A stretch of DNA of 64,000 nt from [Clostridium] clostridioforme AGR2157 (GTDB lineage Bacteria; Bacillota; Clostridia; Lachnospirales; Lachnospiraceae), in NCBI RefSeq assembly GCF_000424325.1, contig NZ_KE384163.1:92797-156796 (forward strand). The letters are read 5' to 3'. The first letter of the stretch is position 1, and each line of letters begins with the position of its first letter. Shown here one piece after another: positions 17,626-25,167 of the stretch. The translations under genes and the position numbers were made by a program. The notes under the pieces are model-generated. The model searched no databases. It was not told the origin of the DNA and was given only the letters and a program-made list of their open reading frames with translations.

Positions 17626-18620
17626 TTCATATTCTGCTTGTGATATTGAAGATAATAGGTATTGCTCTTCTGGTCATCCTGGGGCTGCTGCTTGGCATTC
17701 TCCTGGCAGTGCTGTTCATCCCTGTAAGGTATAAGGCAGAGGGAAGTTATCACGGACAGCTGCTGCTGTCGGTCTGCGCCACCTGGTTCTTCCATATCCT
17801 GGCATTCGGGGCTGTCTATGAAGGCAAAGGCCTGGTGTGCAGTCTCAAGGTTCTGGGCTTTAGGCTGTGGCACAATCGGGGAAAAGATCCTGCCCAGAAT
17901 TTGGAAGACGGTCTGGATACCATACTGGGAGATGAAGAACAGTCCCTGTATGAGGAACTGCAGCAGGATGAGGAGCATTACAGGAAGGCCCAGGAGGAAC
18001 ATAGGAAAACAGACACGGATGGCAGGGCCGGGGGCGGTCAGCCCGGTGAGGAACTGGCGCATGGCGAACCGGCAGGAGAGCAGGACGCCAACCGGAAGGA
18101 AACAGGAGCAGAGGAAGATAAAACAGGGCCTGACAAAAGGGGGTCGGGCATCATCGGAAAAATAAAAGACCTTGCAGGCCGTATCAGTCAGTCAATCAGG
18201 CATATACTGGAAAAACTTAAGTTTTCTTTTGAGAAAATCTGTGATAAGCTCAAGGGAATCAGGGAATTTGTTCTGGAAAAGAAAATGTGGCTGGAGGATG
18301 AAAAAAATCAGGCATCCTTGAGGCTCCTTTACAGGCAGACAAAACGTCTCCTTATACATCTGTGGCCCAGAAAGGGCAGGTGCACCGTCACCTTCGGGTT
18401 TGACGACCCCTATACCACGGGGCAGGTGCTTCAGGCTGCCAGCCTTATCTACCCATTTTACCACAGGCAGCTTTTTTTGTACCCGGTATTTGATGAGAAG
18501 ATACTGGACGCAGAGGGGAGCCTGAAAGGAAGAATACGGTTATCCGTAATCCTTTGGCTGGTACTCCAGGTCCTGTTTGACGGACATACCCGCAGGATGC
18601 TGAAGGGTTTCTTAAAGTGA
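17622..18620 (+). CDS. ytfI: DUF2953 domain membrane protein (YtfI-like)
   Basis: A 332-residue protein with a hydrophobic N-terminal segment (about residues 3-32, ILLVILKIIGIALLVILGLL). The motif FIPVRYKAEGSYHGQ follows, then a long charged middle part (residues ~100-200, Glu/Lys/Gly-rich), and the conserved C-terminal part with TVTFGFDDPYTTGQVL. This is the DUF2953/YtfI pattern. In Bacillus ytfI forms a sporulation-phase operon with ytfJ, the same order as here. The low-complexity insert is longer than I recall for the Bacillus protein. Confidence 0.85.
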   Translation: MIHILLVILKIIGIALLVILGLLLGILLAVLFIPVRYKAEGSYHGQLLLSVCATWFFHILAFGAVYEGKGLVCSLKVLGFRLWHNRGKDPAQNLEDGLDTILGDEEQSLYEELQQDEEHYRKAQEEHRKTDTDGRAGGGQPGEELAHGEPAGEQDANRKETGAEEDKTGPDKRGSGIIGKIKDLAGRISQSIRHILEKLKFSFEKICDKLKGIREFVLEKKMWLEDEKNQASLRLLYRQTKRLLIHLWPRKGRCTVTFGFDDPYTTGQVLQAASLIYPFYHRQLFLYPVFDEKILDAEGSLKGRIRLSVILWLVLQVLFDGHTRRMLKGFLK

Positions 18621-18629
18621 TATGACACT

Positions 18630-18678
18630 CGCGGCTGCTGCCGGGGGATGGTAAATCCAGTCCCGCTGGCAGCCCGCG
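18630..18678 (+). other. GC-rich intercistronic hairpin between ytfI and ytfJ
   Basis: CGCGGCTGCTGCCGGGGGA (18630-18648) can pair imperfectly with TCCCGCTGGCAGCCCGCG (18661-18678). There is no oligo-T tract, so it is unlikely to be a full terminator. It might attenuate or stabilise the transcript. Confidence 0.35.
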
Positions 18679-18704
18679 GGAATAAATAGAGAAGAGGACA
18701 TACT

Positions 18705-19133
18705 ATGGCAGAGAATCAATTTACATCTACGATAGACACGTTATTTAGAGGCATGGACCAGTTCGTCAACACCAAGACCGTGGTGGGGGAACCGGTACAG
18801 GTGGGAGATACAATCATTGTCCCTCTGATTGATGTGACATGCGGTATGGCGGCCGGAAGCTTTGCAGAGGGTGTCAGGCAGAAACACCGGGGCGGCGGAG
18901 GCATGAGCGCCAAGATGAGTCCCAGCGCCGTACTGGTAATTCAGGGAGGCGTGACAAAGCTTGTCAACGTAAAGAATCAGGATGCCATCACCAAGGTCAT
19001 AGATATGGCGCCGGATTTCATCAATAAATTCCTGGGGGGAAAGCCGGCCGTGTCTGAAGAAACGGTCCAGACCGCAAAGGATACGGCGGCAGCCTATGAC
19101 ACGGGTAAGGCGGAACATATGGATGTGAAATAG
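18705..19133 (+). CDS. ytfJ: GerW family sporulation protein (YtfJ)
   Basis: A 142-residue protein with the family pattern: FTSTIDTLFRGMDQFVNTKTVVGEPVQVGDTIIVPLIDVTCG, a glycine-rich segment (KHRGGGGMSAKMSPSAVLVI) and NVKNQDAITKVIDMAPDFI. YtfJ/GerW is needed for proper spore germination in Bacillus. It follows ytfI, as in other spore formers. Confidence 0.93.
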   Translation: MAENQFTSTIDTLFRGMDQFVNTKTVVGEPVQVGDTIIVPLIDVTCGMAAGSFAEGVRQKHRGGGGMSAKMSPSAVLVIQGGVTKLVNVKNQDAITKVIDMAPDFINKFLGGKPAVSEETVQTAKDTAAAYDTGKAEHMDVK

Positions 19134-19202
19134 GAATCCCGGGCCGCCTTTCTGCATATGATGGAATATAGCTTGTTGCAGAATGGGGGAGACAATTAAG
19201 AT

Positions 19203-19340
19203 ATGAGAAGAATATGCGGGCTTATGCTGTTCTGCTTTGGACTGGGGATGGCAGTGCTGCTCTTTATTCCGGAGACAATCTTTACCTTCCTGTTCGTTAT
19301 CGGCTGCCTTGTATTAGGATATAATCTGTTCTGTTGTTAA
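19203..19340 (+). CDS. Small membrane protein, 45 aa
   Basis: An ATG at 19203 opens a 45-residue peptide that is nearly all hydrophobic, with two potential membrane helices (CGLMLFCFGLGMAVLLFIP and IFTFLFVIGCLVLGYNLF). A GGGGGAG lies about 10 bp upstream. It directly follows ytfJ and precedes a terminator, so it is likely the last gene of the ytfI-ytfJ transcript. No family recognised. Confidence 0.65.
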   Translation: MRRICGLMLFCFGLGMAVLLFIPETIFTFLFVIGCLVLGYNLFCC

Positions 19341-19398
19341 TATAAACGTATGACGTATCGAAGGGGAAGAAGGTTACTATAGCGATTGAATATAAAAT

Positions 19399-19438
19399 AC
19401 AGGTTATGCGTCCATCCCATGGGGCATAGCCTGTTTTT
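19399..19438 (+). terminator. Intrinsic terminator after the ytfJ operon
   Basis: Arms ACAGGTTATGC (19399-19409) and GCATAGCCTGT (19424-19434), with one G-U pair, are followed by TTTTTTG. Confidence 0.8.
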
Positions 19439-19559
19439 TGCTGCCTGTTTTATCCCGGCAGTGGAAAATCTACGAAAATCAGCAAAGTATTGCACAAAAA
19501 AAGACACCGCCCGTCGATATGACAGAGACAATGCCTTTTTCATGATATGTTCTGTTTCA

Positions 19560-19745
19560 TTAAGCTCTTTCTACAAGGCCTGAACGTAAGCAGGAAGTAC
19601 ATACGTACATTCTCTGGGTTCCACCATTAACCTTGACTCTGACAGATTTAACGTTCGCTTTCCACATCTTGTTGGATCTTCTATGGGAATGGCTCACTTG
19701 AATTCCGAAATGAGCTGCCTTTTCACAGATTGCACACTTAGCCAT
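19560..19745 (-). CDS. rpmB: 50S ribosomal protein L28
   Basis: A 61-residue basic protein with the L28 pattern (MAKCAICEKAAHFGIQVSHSHRRSNK, VNGGTQRMYVCTSCLRSG). It retains both CxxC pairs, so it is the zinc-binding form. A perfect AAGGAGGTG ribosome-binding site precedes the start; an upstream in-frame Met is rejected because it overlaps that site. Monocistronic and transcribed leftward. Confidence 0.96.
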   Translation of the reverse strand: MAKCAICEKAAHFGIQVSHSHRRSNKMWKANVKSVRVKVNGGTQRMYVCTSCLRSGLVERA

Positions 19746-19808
19746 ACTATTGCACCTCCTTAACACGTTACTTGGATTCTTTCTTTAAGAAAAATCCACA
19801 ACAAATGT

Positions 19809-19837
19809 ATGATACCAGAAGTTTGTAAATTTTGCAA
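19809..19837 (-). promoter_or_regulatory. Sigma-A promoter of rpmB
   Basis: On the minus strand TTGCAA (19837-19832), a 17-bp spacer and TATCAT (19814-19809) lie about 64 bp before the rpmB start. The divergent yloU gene starts at 19915. Confidence 0.6.
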
Positions 19838-19914
19838 GTAAAAAAATTAAAATTTCTTTCTTTTTTTCAGAAAATAGTGTATACTGTCTCTAGTAAAGAA
19901 ACGGAGGCATGTGT

Positions 19915-20271
19915 ATGAAGGGACGAATCAGCAATAAAATGGGCGAAATCCAGATTAACCCGGACGTGATTGCTTTATATGCAGGAACCATCGCAGTTGA
20001 ATGTTTTGGCATTGTAGGTATGGCAGCAGTCAGCATGAAGGACGGGCTGGTTAAACTATTAAAGAGAGAGAGTCTGACTCATGGAATCAACGTGGATATA
20101 AATGATAATAAGATATCCATTGATTTTCACGTAATCGTATCTTATGGAGTCAGTATTTCGGCTGTATCTGACAACTTGATTGAAAGCGTGAAATACAGGG
20201 TAGAAGAATTCACCGGCATGGAGGTTGAGAAAATCAATATCTATGTGGAAGGTGTTAGAGTGATTGACTAG
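19915..20271 (+). CDS. yloU: Asp23/Gls24 family protein YloU
   Basis: A 118-residue protein with the Asp23 pattern: GEIQINPDVIALYAGTIAVECFGIVGMA near the start, then ISIDFHVIVSYGVSISAVSDNLIESVKYRVEEFTGMEVEKINIYVEGVRVID. Members are cytoplasmic or membrane-associated envelope-stress proteins. The ATG at 19909 is only 1 bp from GGAGG, so the ATG at 19915 (7-bp spacing) is used. A TATACT at 19880-19885 may be the -10 element, with a poor -35. The neighbouring fakA is the conserved partner. Confidence 0.92.
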   Translation: MKGRISNKMGEIQINPDVIALYAGTIAVECFGIVGMAAVSMKDGLVKLLKRESLTHGINVDINDNKISIDFHVIVSYGVSISAVSDNLIESVKYRVEEFTGMEVEKINIYVEGVRVID

Positions 20272-20284
20272 GAGGAAGTAACTT

Positions 20285-22009
20285 GTGAGTATAAGTACGA
20301 TTGACGCCGGTATGCTTAAGAATGCCTTCCTGGCAGGAGCAAAGGGGTTAGAGGCAAAGAAGAACTGGATTAATGAACTGAATGTATTTCCCGTGCCGGA
20401 CGGGGATACGGGAACCAATATGACGCTTACCATCATGGCGGCGGCAAAGGAAGTGGCGGAGCTTGAGAATCCTGCCATGGACCAGCTGGCAAAAGCCATT
20501 TCATCCGGTTCCCTGCGCGGGGCAAGAGGAAATTCAGGAGTTATATTATCACAGCTTCTCAGAGGCTTTACAAAAGAAATAAAAGCAGTGGAAGAGATAG
20601 ATACCACCATCCTGGCAAACGCCATGGTTAGGGGAACTGAAACAGCATACAAGGCTGTCATGAAACCAAAGGAAGGAACCATCCTGACCGTGGCTAAGGC
20701 CATGGCGGATAAGGGCCTGGAGATGGCTTCACAGACAGATGACATAGAGGAATTCGTAAAGGTAGTCATAGAATATGGCGATTACGTGCTGGGCCAGACA
20801 CCGGAGATGCTTCCCGTGTTAAAACAGGCGGGTGTGGTGGATTCCGGCGGTCAGGGGCTGATGCAGATGGTCAAGGGGGCCGTGGACGGCCTTCTGGGCA
20901 AGACAGTGGACTTTTCACTGGACTCGGTCCAGGACAGCGGGAAAACGCCTGCAGCCGGCGCAGGAGCCGCCAAGGGCGCTGCAAGGACGGACATAGATAC
21001 GGCAGATATCAAATTCGGTTACTGCACCGAATTCATCATAAATCTGGAAAAGGATTACACGGATAAGGATGAGGCGGAGTTAAAGTCATATCTGGAATCC
21101 ATTGGTGATTCCCTGGTAGTGGTATCGGACGATGAGATCGTGAAGGTGCATGTGCACACCAACCATCCCGGCCTGGCCTTTGAGAAGGCGCTGGCCTACG
21201 GTTCTTTATCCCGCATGAAGATAGACAACATGAGGGAGGAGCACCAGGAGAGGGTCATTCAGGATTCGGAGCGTCTGGCTAAGGAACAGGCCGCCAGGGA
21301 GCAGGCTGACAAGGACCAGGCATCCGGAGAAGAGGCGCCGGCAGAACGCAGGGAATATGGCTTCATAGCCGTATCCAGCGGGGAAGGCCTAAGCGATATT
21401 TTCAGGGGAATTGGCGCCGACTTTCTGATTGAGGGCGGGCAGACCATGAATCCCAGCACAGAGGATATTCTGAAGGCCATTGACCGGGTAAATGCAGAGA
21501 ACATTTTCATCCTGCCCAACAACAAGAACATTATTATGGCCGCACAGCAGGCCAGAGATTTAACGGAAGATAAGAACATAATCGTCATACCTTCCAGAAC
21601 CGTTCCCCAGGGACTCACGGCATTGGTCAATTTCATGCCGGATTTGGGACCGGAGGAAAATACCCAGACCATGACCGAGGAAATGGGGAATGTAAGGACT
21701 GCCCAGATTACCTATGCGGTCCGCACCACCAATATTGACGGCATAGACATTGAAGAGGGGGATATCATGGCCCTGGGAGACCATGGTATGCTGGCAGTTG
21801 GAAAATCCGTGGATGCGGTTGCCCTGGATGCCATGAAAGAGATGCTGGATGAGGAATGTGAGCTCGTGACCATATACTACGGGGCAGATGTGCCTGAGCA
21901 TGAGGCAGAGGCTCTCAGGGATCAGACCCAGAAGCAGTATCCTGATAAGGAAATCGAGCTTCAGTACGGAGGCCAGCCCATATACTACTATCTGATTTCT
22001 GCTGAGTAG
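20285..22009 (+). CDS. fakA: DAK2-domain fatty acid kinase catalytic subunit (YloV/FakA)
   Basis: A 574-residue protein with an N-terminal DhaL/DAK2 nucleotide-binding domain (VFPVPDGDTGTNMTLT, SLRGARGNSGVILSQLLRG, VVDSGGQGLMQM). It has a middle domain and a C-terminal DegV-like half with the FakA_C pattern (SGEGLSDIFRGIGAD...GGQTMNPSTEDIL, IPSRTVPQGLTAL). FakA phosphorylates fatty acids bound by a FakB/DegV partner, which is not in this window. The GTG start lies 9 bp after AGGAGG. Translationally close to yloU (13-bp gap), as in Bacillus. Confidence 0.94.
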   Translation: MSISTIDAGMLKNAFLAGAKGLEAKKNWINELNVFPVPDGDTGTNMTLTIMAAAKEVAELENPAMDQLAKAISSGSLRGARGNSGVILSQLLRGFTKEIKAVEEIDTTILANAMVRGTETAYKAVMKPKEGTILTVAKAMADKGLEMASQTDDIEEFVKVVIEYGDYVLGQTPEMLPVLKQAGVVDSGGQGLMQMVKGAVDGLLGKTVDFSLDSVQDSGKTPAAGAGAAKGAARTDIDTADIKFGYCTEFIINLEKDYTDKDEAELKSYLESIGDSLVVVSDDEIVKVHVHTNHPGLAFEKALAYGSLSRMKIDNMREEHQERVIQDSERLAKEQAAREQADKDQASGEEAPAERREYGFIAVSSGEGLSDIFRGIGADFLIEGGQTMNPSTEDILKAIDRVNAENIFILPNNKNIIMAAQQARDLTEDKNIIVIPSRTVPQGLTALVNFMPDLGPEENTQTMTEEMGNVRTAQITYAVRTTNIDGIDIEEGDIMALGDHGMLAVGKSVDAVALDAMKEMLDEECELVTIYYGADVPEHEAEALRDQTQKQYPDKEIELQYGGQPIYYYLISAE

Positions 22010-22013
22010 ATGG

Positions 22014-22264
22014 ATGACGGCAAAGGAGGAACCAGAAAAGAGAATGGCTAGATGGACAAGAGATGAGGTACTGAGCCAGCCGGCTGATTTTGTGTGTGGT
22101 GGGCCTGCTGCTTTCGCCTCTGGGCGGCATTGTGCTGGGAGGACTGGGAATCACCTTCGGACAGAAGGCCCGCAGCTCCAGCAAAAGCTAAAGGCAGGGC
22201 GGCTGTGATACTGGGTTCCATTGCCATGGCGGCAGCCATCATTGGTTATAATATTCTAAAATAA
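22014..22264 (+). pseudogene. Frameshifted small membrane protein remnant (DUF4190-like)
   Basis: Three pieces in different frames read as one small membrane protein. A polar start at 22014 (MTAKEEPEKRMARWTRDEV) is followed by ILCVVGLLLSPLGGIVLGGLG and ITFGQKARS from 22087, and then by RAAVILGSIAMAAAIIGYNILK ending at 22264. At least two 1-nt shifts are needed to join them. The hydrophobic pattern with GIVLGxLGIxFGxKA resembles DUF4190-type proteins. It could alternatively reflect sequencing errors. Confidence 0.5.
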
Positions 22265-22279
22265 AAGGAGCGGATGACT

Positions 22280-22984
22280 ATGAATGAAAACATGATGAAC
22301 AGATCTTATGAAGTTCAGGTAGAGGGAGACTCCCTGGGACGCTACACGGCAAAGACTTTTGGCTGGATGTTTGCAGGACTTTTGATTACTTTTATTGTCG
22401 CAGTCGGCTTTGCGATGACAGGAACGATTTTCTATGTATATTCCTTCCGGTACTGGCCTCTGGCGCTTCTGGCAGCTGAGCTGGGAGTGGTGATGTATCT
22501 CTCCGCCAGAATTGAGAAGATGTCCGTAGGTATGGCCAGGAGCTTATTCTTCCTGTATGCTGCCCTTAACGGCATTGTATTCAGCGCATATTTATTTGCC
22601 TTCAGCCTGGAGATACTGTGGATGGTATTCGGTATCACGGCCCTTTTCTTTGGAATCATGGCCCTGATTGGATGGTTTGGCAATATTAATTTTACCAAAC
22701 TCCGTCCCTTCATGATTGGAGGACTTGTATTTTTGTTTTTCTACTGGATTTTTGCAATGTTTATTGATTTAAGCGCATTTGATACCATTGTATCCACTGT
22801 GGGAATCTTCCTGTTCCTGATACTGACAGCTTATGATGTGAAGAAGATACAGGCATTCCACGCATACTACGGCCAGGTGCCTGAGATGGCAGCCAAGGCA
22901 TCCATCTTCTCTGCACTGCAGCTTTATCTGGATTTTATCAACCTCTTTGTCTATATTATGAGGATTTTGGGGCGCAGGAAGTAA
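22280..22984 (+). CDS. Bax inhibitor-1/YccA (TMBIM) family membrane protein
   Basis: A 234-residue protein with seven predicted membrane helices and the BI-1 family end: ILTAYDVKKIQAFHAYY, followed by SIFSALQLYLDFINLFVYIMRILGRRK. Bacterial members such as YetJ are pH-dependent calcium-leak channels. AAGGAG at 22265-22270 favours the ATG at 22280 (9-bp spacing) over the one at 22274. Confidence 0.92.
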   Translation: MNENMMNRSYEVQVEGDSLGRYTAKTFGWMFAGLLITFIVAVGFAMTGTIFYVYSFRYWPLALLAAELGVVMYLSARIEKMSVGMARSLFFLYAALNGIVFSAYLFAFSLEILWMVFGITALFFGIMALIGWFGNINFTKLRPFMIGGLVFLFFYWIFAMFIDLSAFDTIVSTVGIFLFLILTAYDVKKIQAFHAYYGQVPEMAAKASIFSALQLYLDFINLFVYIMRILGRRK

Positions 22985-23027
22985 GCAGGGATACCCACAT
23001 ATACTTAATGGAAGATTATGATTATCC

Positions 23028-23077
23028 AAGGGGTGCATTGACGTGACTGGATTACGGTTGCGGCGATGCGCCCTTTT
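23028..23077 (+). terminator. Probable intrinsic terminator after the BI-1 gene
   Basis: AAGGGGTGCAT (23028-23038) can pair with ATGCGCCCTTT (23066-23076) with a G-U pair. The loop is long (27 nt) and the T tract short, hence only moderate support. Confidence 0.45.
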
Positions 23078-23112
23078 GCATGATGAGTTTTGCATACAGA
23101 CAGGAGGTAAAT

Positions 23113-24081
23113 ATGAAATATGTATTGGGCCTTGACATAGGCGGAACGAAATTAGCTATCCTTCTGGCCAGGCCGGATAAAGAACATGTGGTATTTCTGG
23201 AGAGAAAAGCCATTCCCACTCACGGGACATGGAAGGAAGTGCTGGGCTGCCTGGCGGATATGGGGAAAGCCTTTCTGGAAATACACCGGATATCCAGGGA
23301 AGAATGCTGCATCGGAATTTCCTGCGGAGGGCCGTTGGACAGCGGCAGAGGCGTAATTCTGTCGCCGCCTAATCTGCCAGGGTGGGACCAGGTACCGGTC
23401 GTGTCCTATCTGGTACAGTGCCTGGGCATGGATGCAAGACTTAAGAACGATGCGGATGCCTGTGCCCTGGCAGAATGGAGGTATGGGGCTGGCAAGGGCT
23501 GCCGCCACATGATATTCCTTACCTTTGGAACAGGGCTGGGGGCAGGATTGATTTTAAACGGAAGGCTATACGAAGGGGCCTGCGGCATGGCAGGTGAAGC
23601 CGGGCATGTGCGGCTGGCAGAGGAAGGACCTGTGGGTTACGCAAAGGCAGGAAGCTTTGAGGGATTTTGCAGCGGGGGAGGAATCGCGCGGCTGGCCGGG
23701 GCCATGGCAGAGGATGCCCTCAAGGCAGGTCGTCCGGTTTCTTACTTGAATGAGGGAGGACTGGAAGGCATCACAGCCAGGGATGTGGCGGAAGCCGCGG
23801 ATATGGGGTATGCGGATGCCAGAAACGTCCTGGCAGTGTCCGGCCGGTATTTTGGCAGGGGGCTTGCCCTGCTGGTAGACATTTTGAATCCCGAGAGGAT
23901 TGTAGCAGGAGGAATCTATGCAAGGGCCGGCAGGTTCCTTAAGGAAGAGATGGAAAAGGAGCTTCGGAGAGAGGCGCTCCCAGCCAGTGTAAATGCCTGC
24001 TGTATCCTGCCTTCCGGCCTGGGGGAGCAGATTGGTGATTATGGGGCTGTGATGGCGGCCATGGAGATATGGGAGGAGTGA
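23113..24081 (+). CDS. ROK family protein, putative sugar kinase
   Basis: A 322-residue ROK (repressor/ORF/kinase) protein without a DNA-binding domain, so probably a glucokinase-like enzyme. Visible are the phosphate-1 motif VLGLDIGGTKL, the sugar-binding LKNDADACALAEWRYGAG, and FGTGLGAGLILNGRL followed by GEAGHV. The usual zinc motif CxCGxxGCxE after GH is absent; the segment reads RLAEEGPVGYAKAGSFEGFCSGGGI instead. It therefore belongs to a zinc-less subgroup, and its sugar is uncertain. AGGAGG lies upstream of the ATG. Confidence 0.85.
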   Translation: MKYVLGLDIGGTKLAILLARPDKEHVVFLERKAIPTHGTWKEVLGCLADMGKAFLEIHRISREECCIGISCGGPLDSGRGVILSPPNLPGWDQVPVVSYLVQCLGMDARLKNDADACALAEWRYGAGKGCRHMIFLTFGTGLGAGLILNGRLYEGACGMAGEAGHVRLAEEGPVGYAKAGSFEGFCSGGGIARLAGAMAEDALKAGRPVSYLNEGGLEGITARDVAEAADMGYADARNVLAVSGRYFGRGLALLVDILNPERIVAGGIYARAGRFLKEEMEKELRREALPASVNACCILPSGLGEQIGDYGAVMAAMEIWEE

Positions 24082-24083
24082 AG

Positions 24084-24131
24084 GGAATGATAGGAATGGA
24101 ATGATAGGAATGGAATGATGGGAATGGAATG
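24084..24131 (+). repeat. 14-bp tandem repeat after the ROK gene
   Basis: GGAATGATAGGAAT occurs at 24084-24097 and 24098-24111, a one-base variant at 24112-24125, and a partial fourth copy follows. It begins 3 bp after the stop codon. Confidence 0.85.
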
Positions 24132-24175
24132 TGGAGAGCGGTATGCAGGGAGCTGTAAGGCATTTACAAATTTAG

Positions 24176-24204
24176 TTGCCTAAGAAGTCAAAGACTGTTA
24201 TAAT
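24176..24204 (+). promoter_or_regulatory. Sigma-A promoter of the fructokinase-like ROK gene
   Basis: TTGCCT (24176-24181), a 17-bp spacer and TATAAT (24199-24204) precede a start at 24272, leaving a leader of about 60 nt. Confidence 0.75.
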
Positions 24205-24271
24205 TTTCATGTCAGATACATTGTTTCAAAAGTATATATTGAAATAATATATTTCAGAAAGGGGAGCATAT

Positions 24272-25144
24272 ATGTTAATTGGAGCATTGGAAGCAGGCGG
24301 CACAAAGATGGTGTGCGCCATTGGAAAGGAAGACGGTACCATATTGGAGCAGGTATCCATACCCACCACCACACCGGAGGAGACCATACCTAAGCTCATT
24401 GAGTATTTTAAGGATAAGGAGATTGAGGCCCTGGGCGTAGCGGCTTTTGGCCCTGTGGATGTGAAGCCGGAGTCAGAGACTTACGGATATATCCTGGACA
24501 CGCCTAAGCTGGCATGGAGGCACAAGGATTTTCTGGGCAGGCTTAAGGATGAGCTTAAGGTTCCCATGGGACTGGATACGGATGTAAACGGCTCCTGTCT
24601 GGGAGAGGTGACATACGGATGCGCCAAGGGACTGGACAGCGTTATCTATATCACCATAGGAACCGGTGTGGGCGTGGGCGTATGCATCAATGGAAAGCTC
24701 CTGCACGGAATGCTTCACCCGGAAGGAGGCCACATCCTTCTGGCACGCCATGAGGACGACCCAAAGGGCGGTATCTGTCCTTATCACAAAAACTGTCTGG
24801 AGGGCTTTGCAAGCGGTCCCTCTATCGAGGCCAGATGGGGTAAAAAGGCTGTGGAACTGGTGGACAGGCCCAAGGTATGGGAGATGGAGAGCTATTACAT
24901 TGCCCAGGCCCTTGTGGACTATATTATGCTGCTTTCACCCCAGAAAATCATTCTGGGCGGCGGAGTTATGCATCAGGAGCAGCTGTTCCCCATGATTCGC
25001 CAAAAGGTGAAGGAGATGTTAAACGGCTATATTATGACAAAGGAACTGGAAGACATGGACAACTATATTGTCCCGGCAAGCCTTCACGATGACCAGGGAA
25101 TCATGGGATGCATAAAGCTGGGCCTCAATGCATTACAGGCATGA
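24272..25144 (+). CDS. ROK family fructokinase
   Basis: A 290-residue ROK kinase of the fructokinase/GmuE (YdhR) type, phosphorylating fructose or a related hexose with ATP. Evidence: GALEAGGTKMVCAIG at the N-terminus, DTDVNGSCLGEVTYG, TIGTGVGVGVCINGKL, and an intact zinc site in GGHILLARHEDD...CPYHKNCLEGFASG (His, Cys, His and Cys ligands). AAAGGGGAG precedes the start. It is followed 23 bp later by recG, which may be co-transcribed. Confidence 0.9.
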   Translation: MLIGALEAGGTKMVCAIGKEDGTILEQVSIPTTTPEETIPKLIEYFKDKEIEALGVAAFGPVDVKPESETYGYILDTPKLAWRHKDFLGRLKDELKVPMGLDTDVNGSCLGEVTYGCAKGLDSVIYITIGTGVGVGVCINGKLLHGMLHPEGGHILLARHEDDPKGGICPYHKNCLEGFASGPSIEARWGKKAVELVDRPKVWEMESYYIAQALVDYIMLLSPQKIILGGGVMHQEQLFPMIRQKVKEMLNGYIMTKELEDMDNYIVPASLHDDQGIMGCIKLGLNALQA

Positions 25145-25167
25145 CTTCCTTTGGAGGATTCTGATAC

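Noticed and set aside
24084-24131. Short tandem repeat as CRISPR-like array
   Set aside because: Units are contiguous 14-mers without spacers and there are no cas genes.
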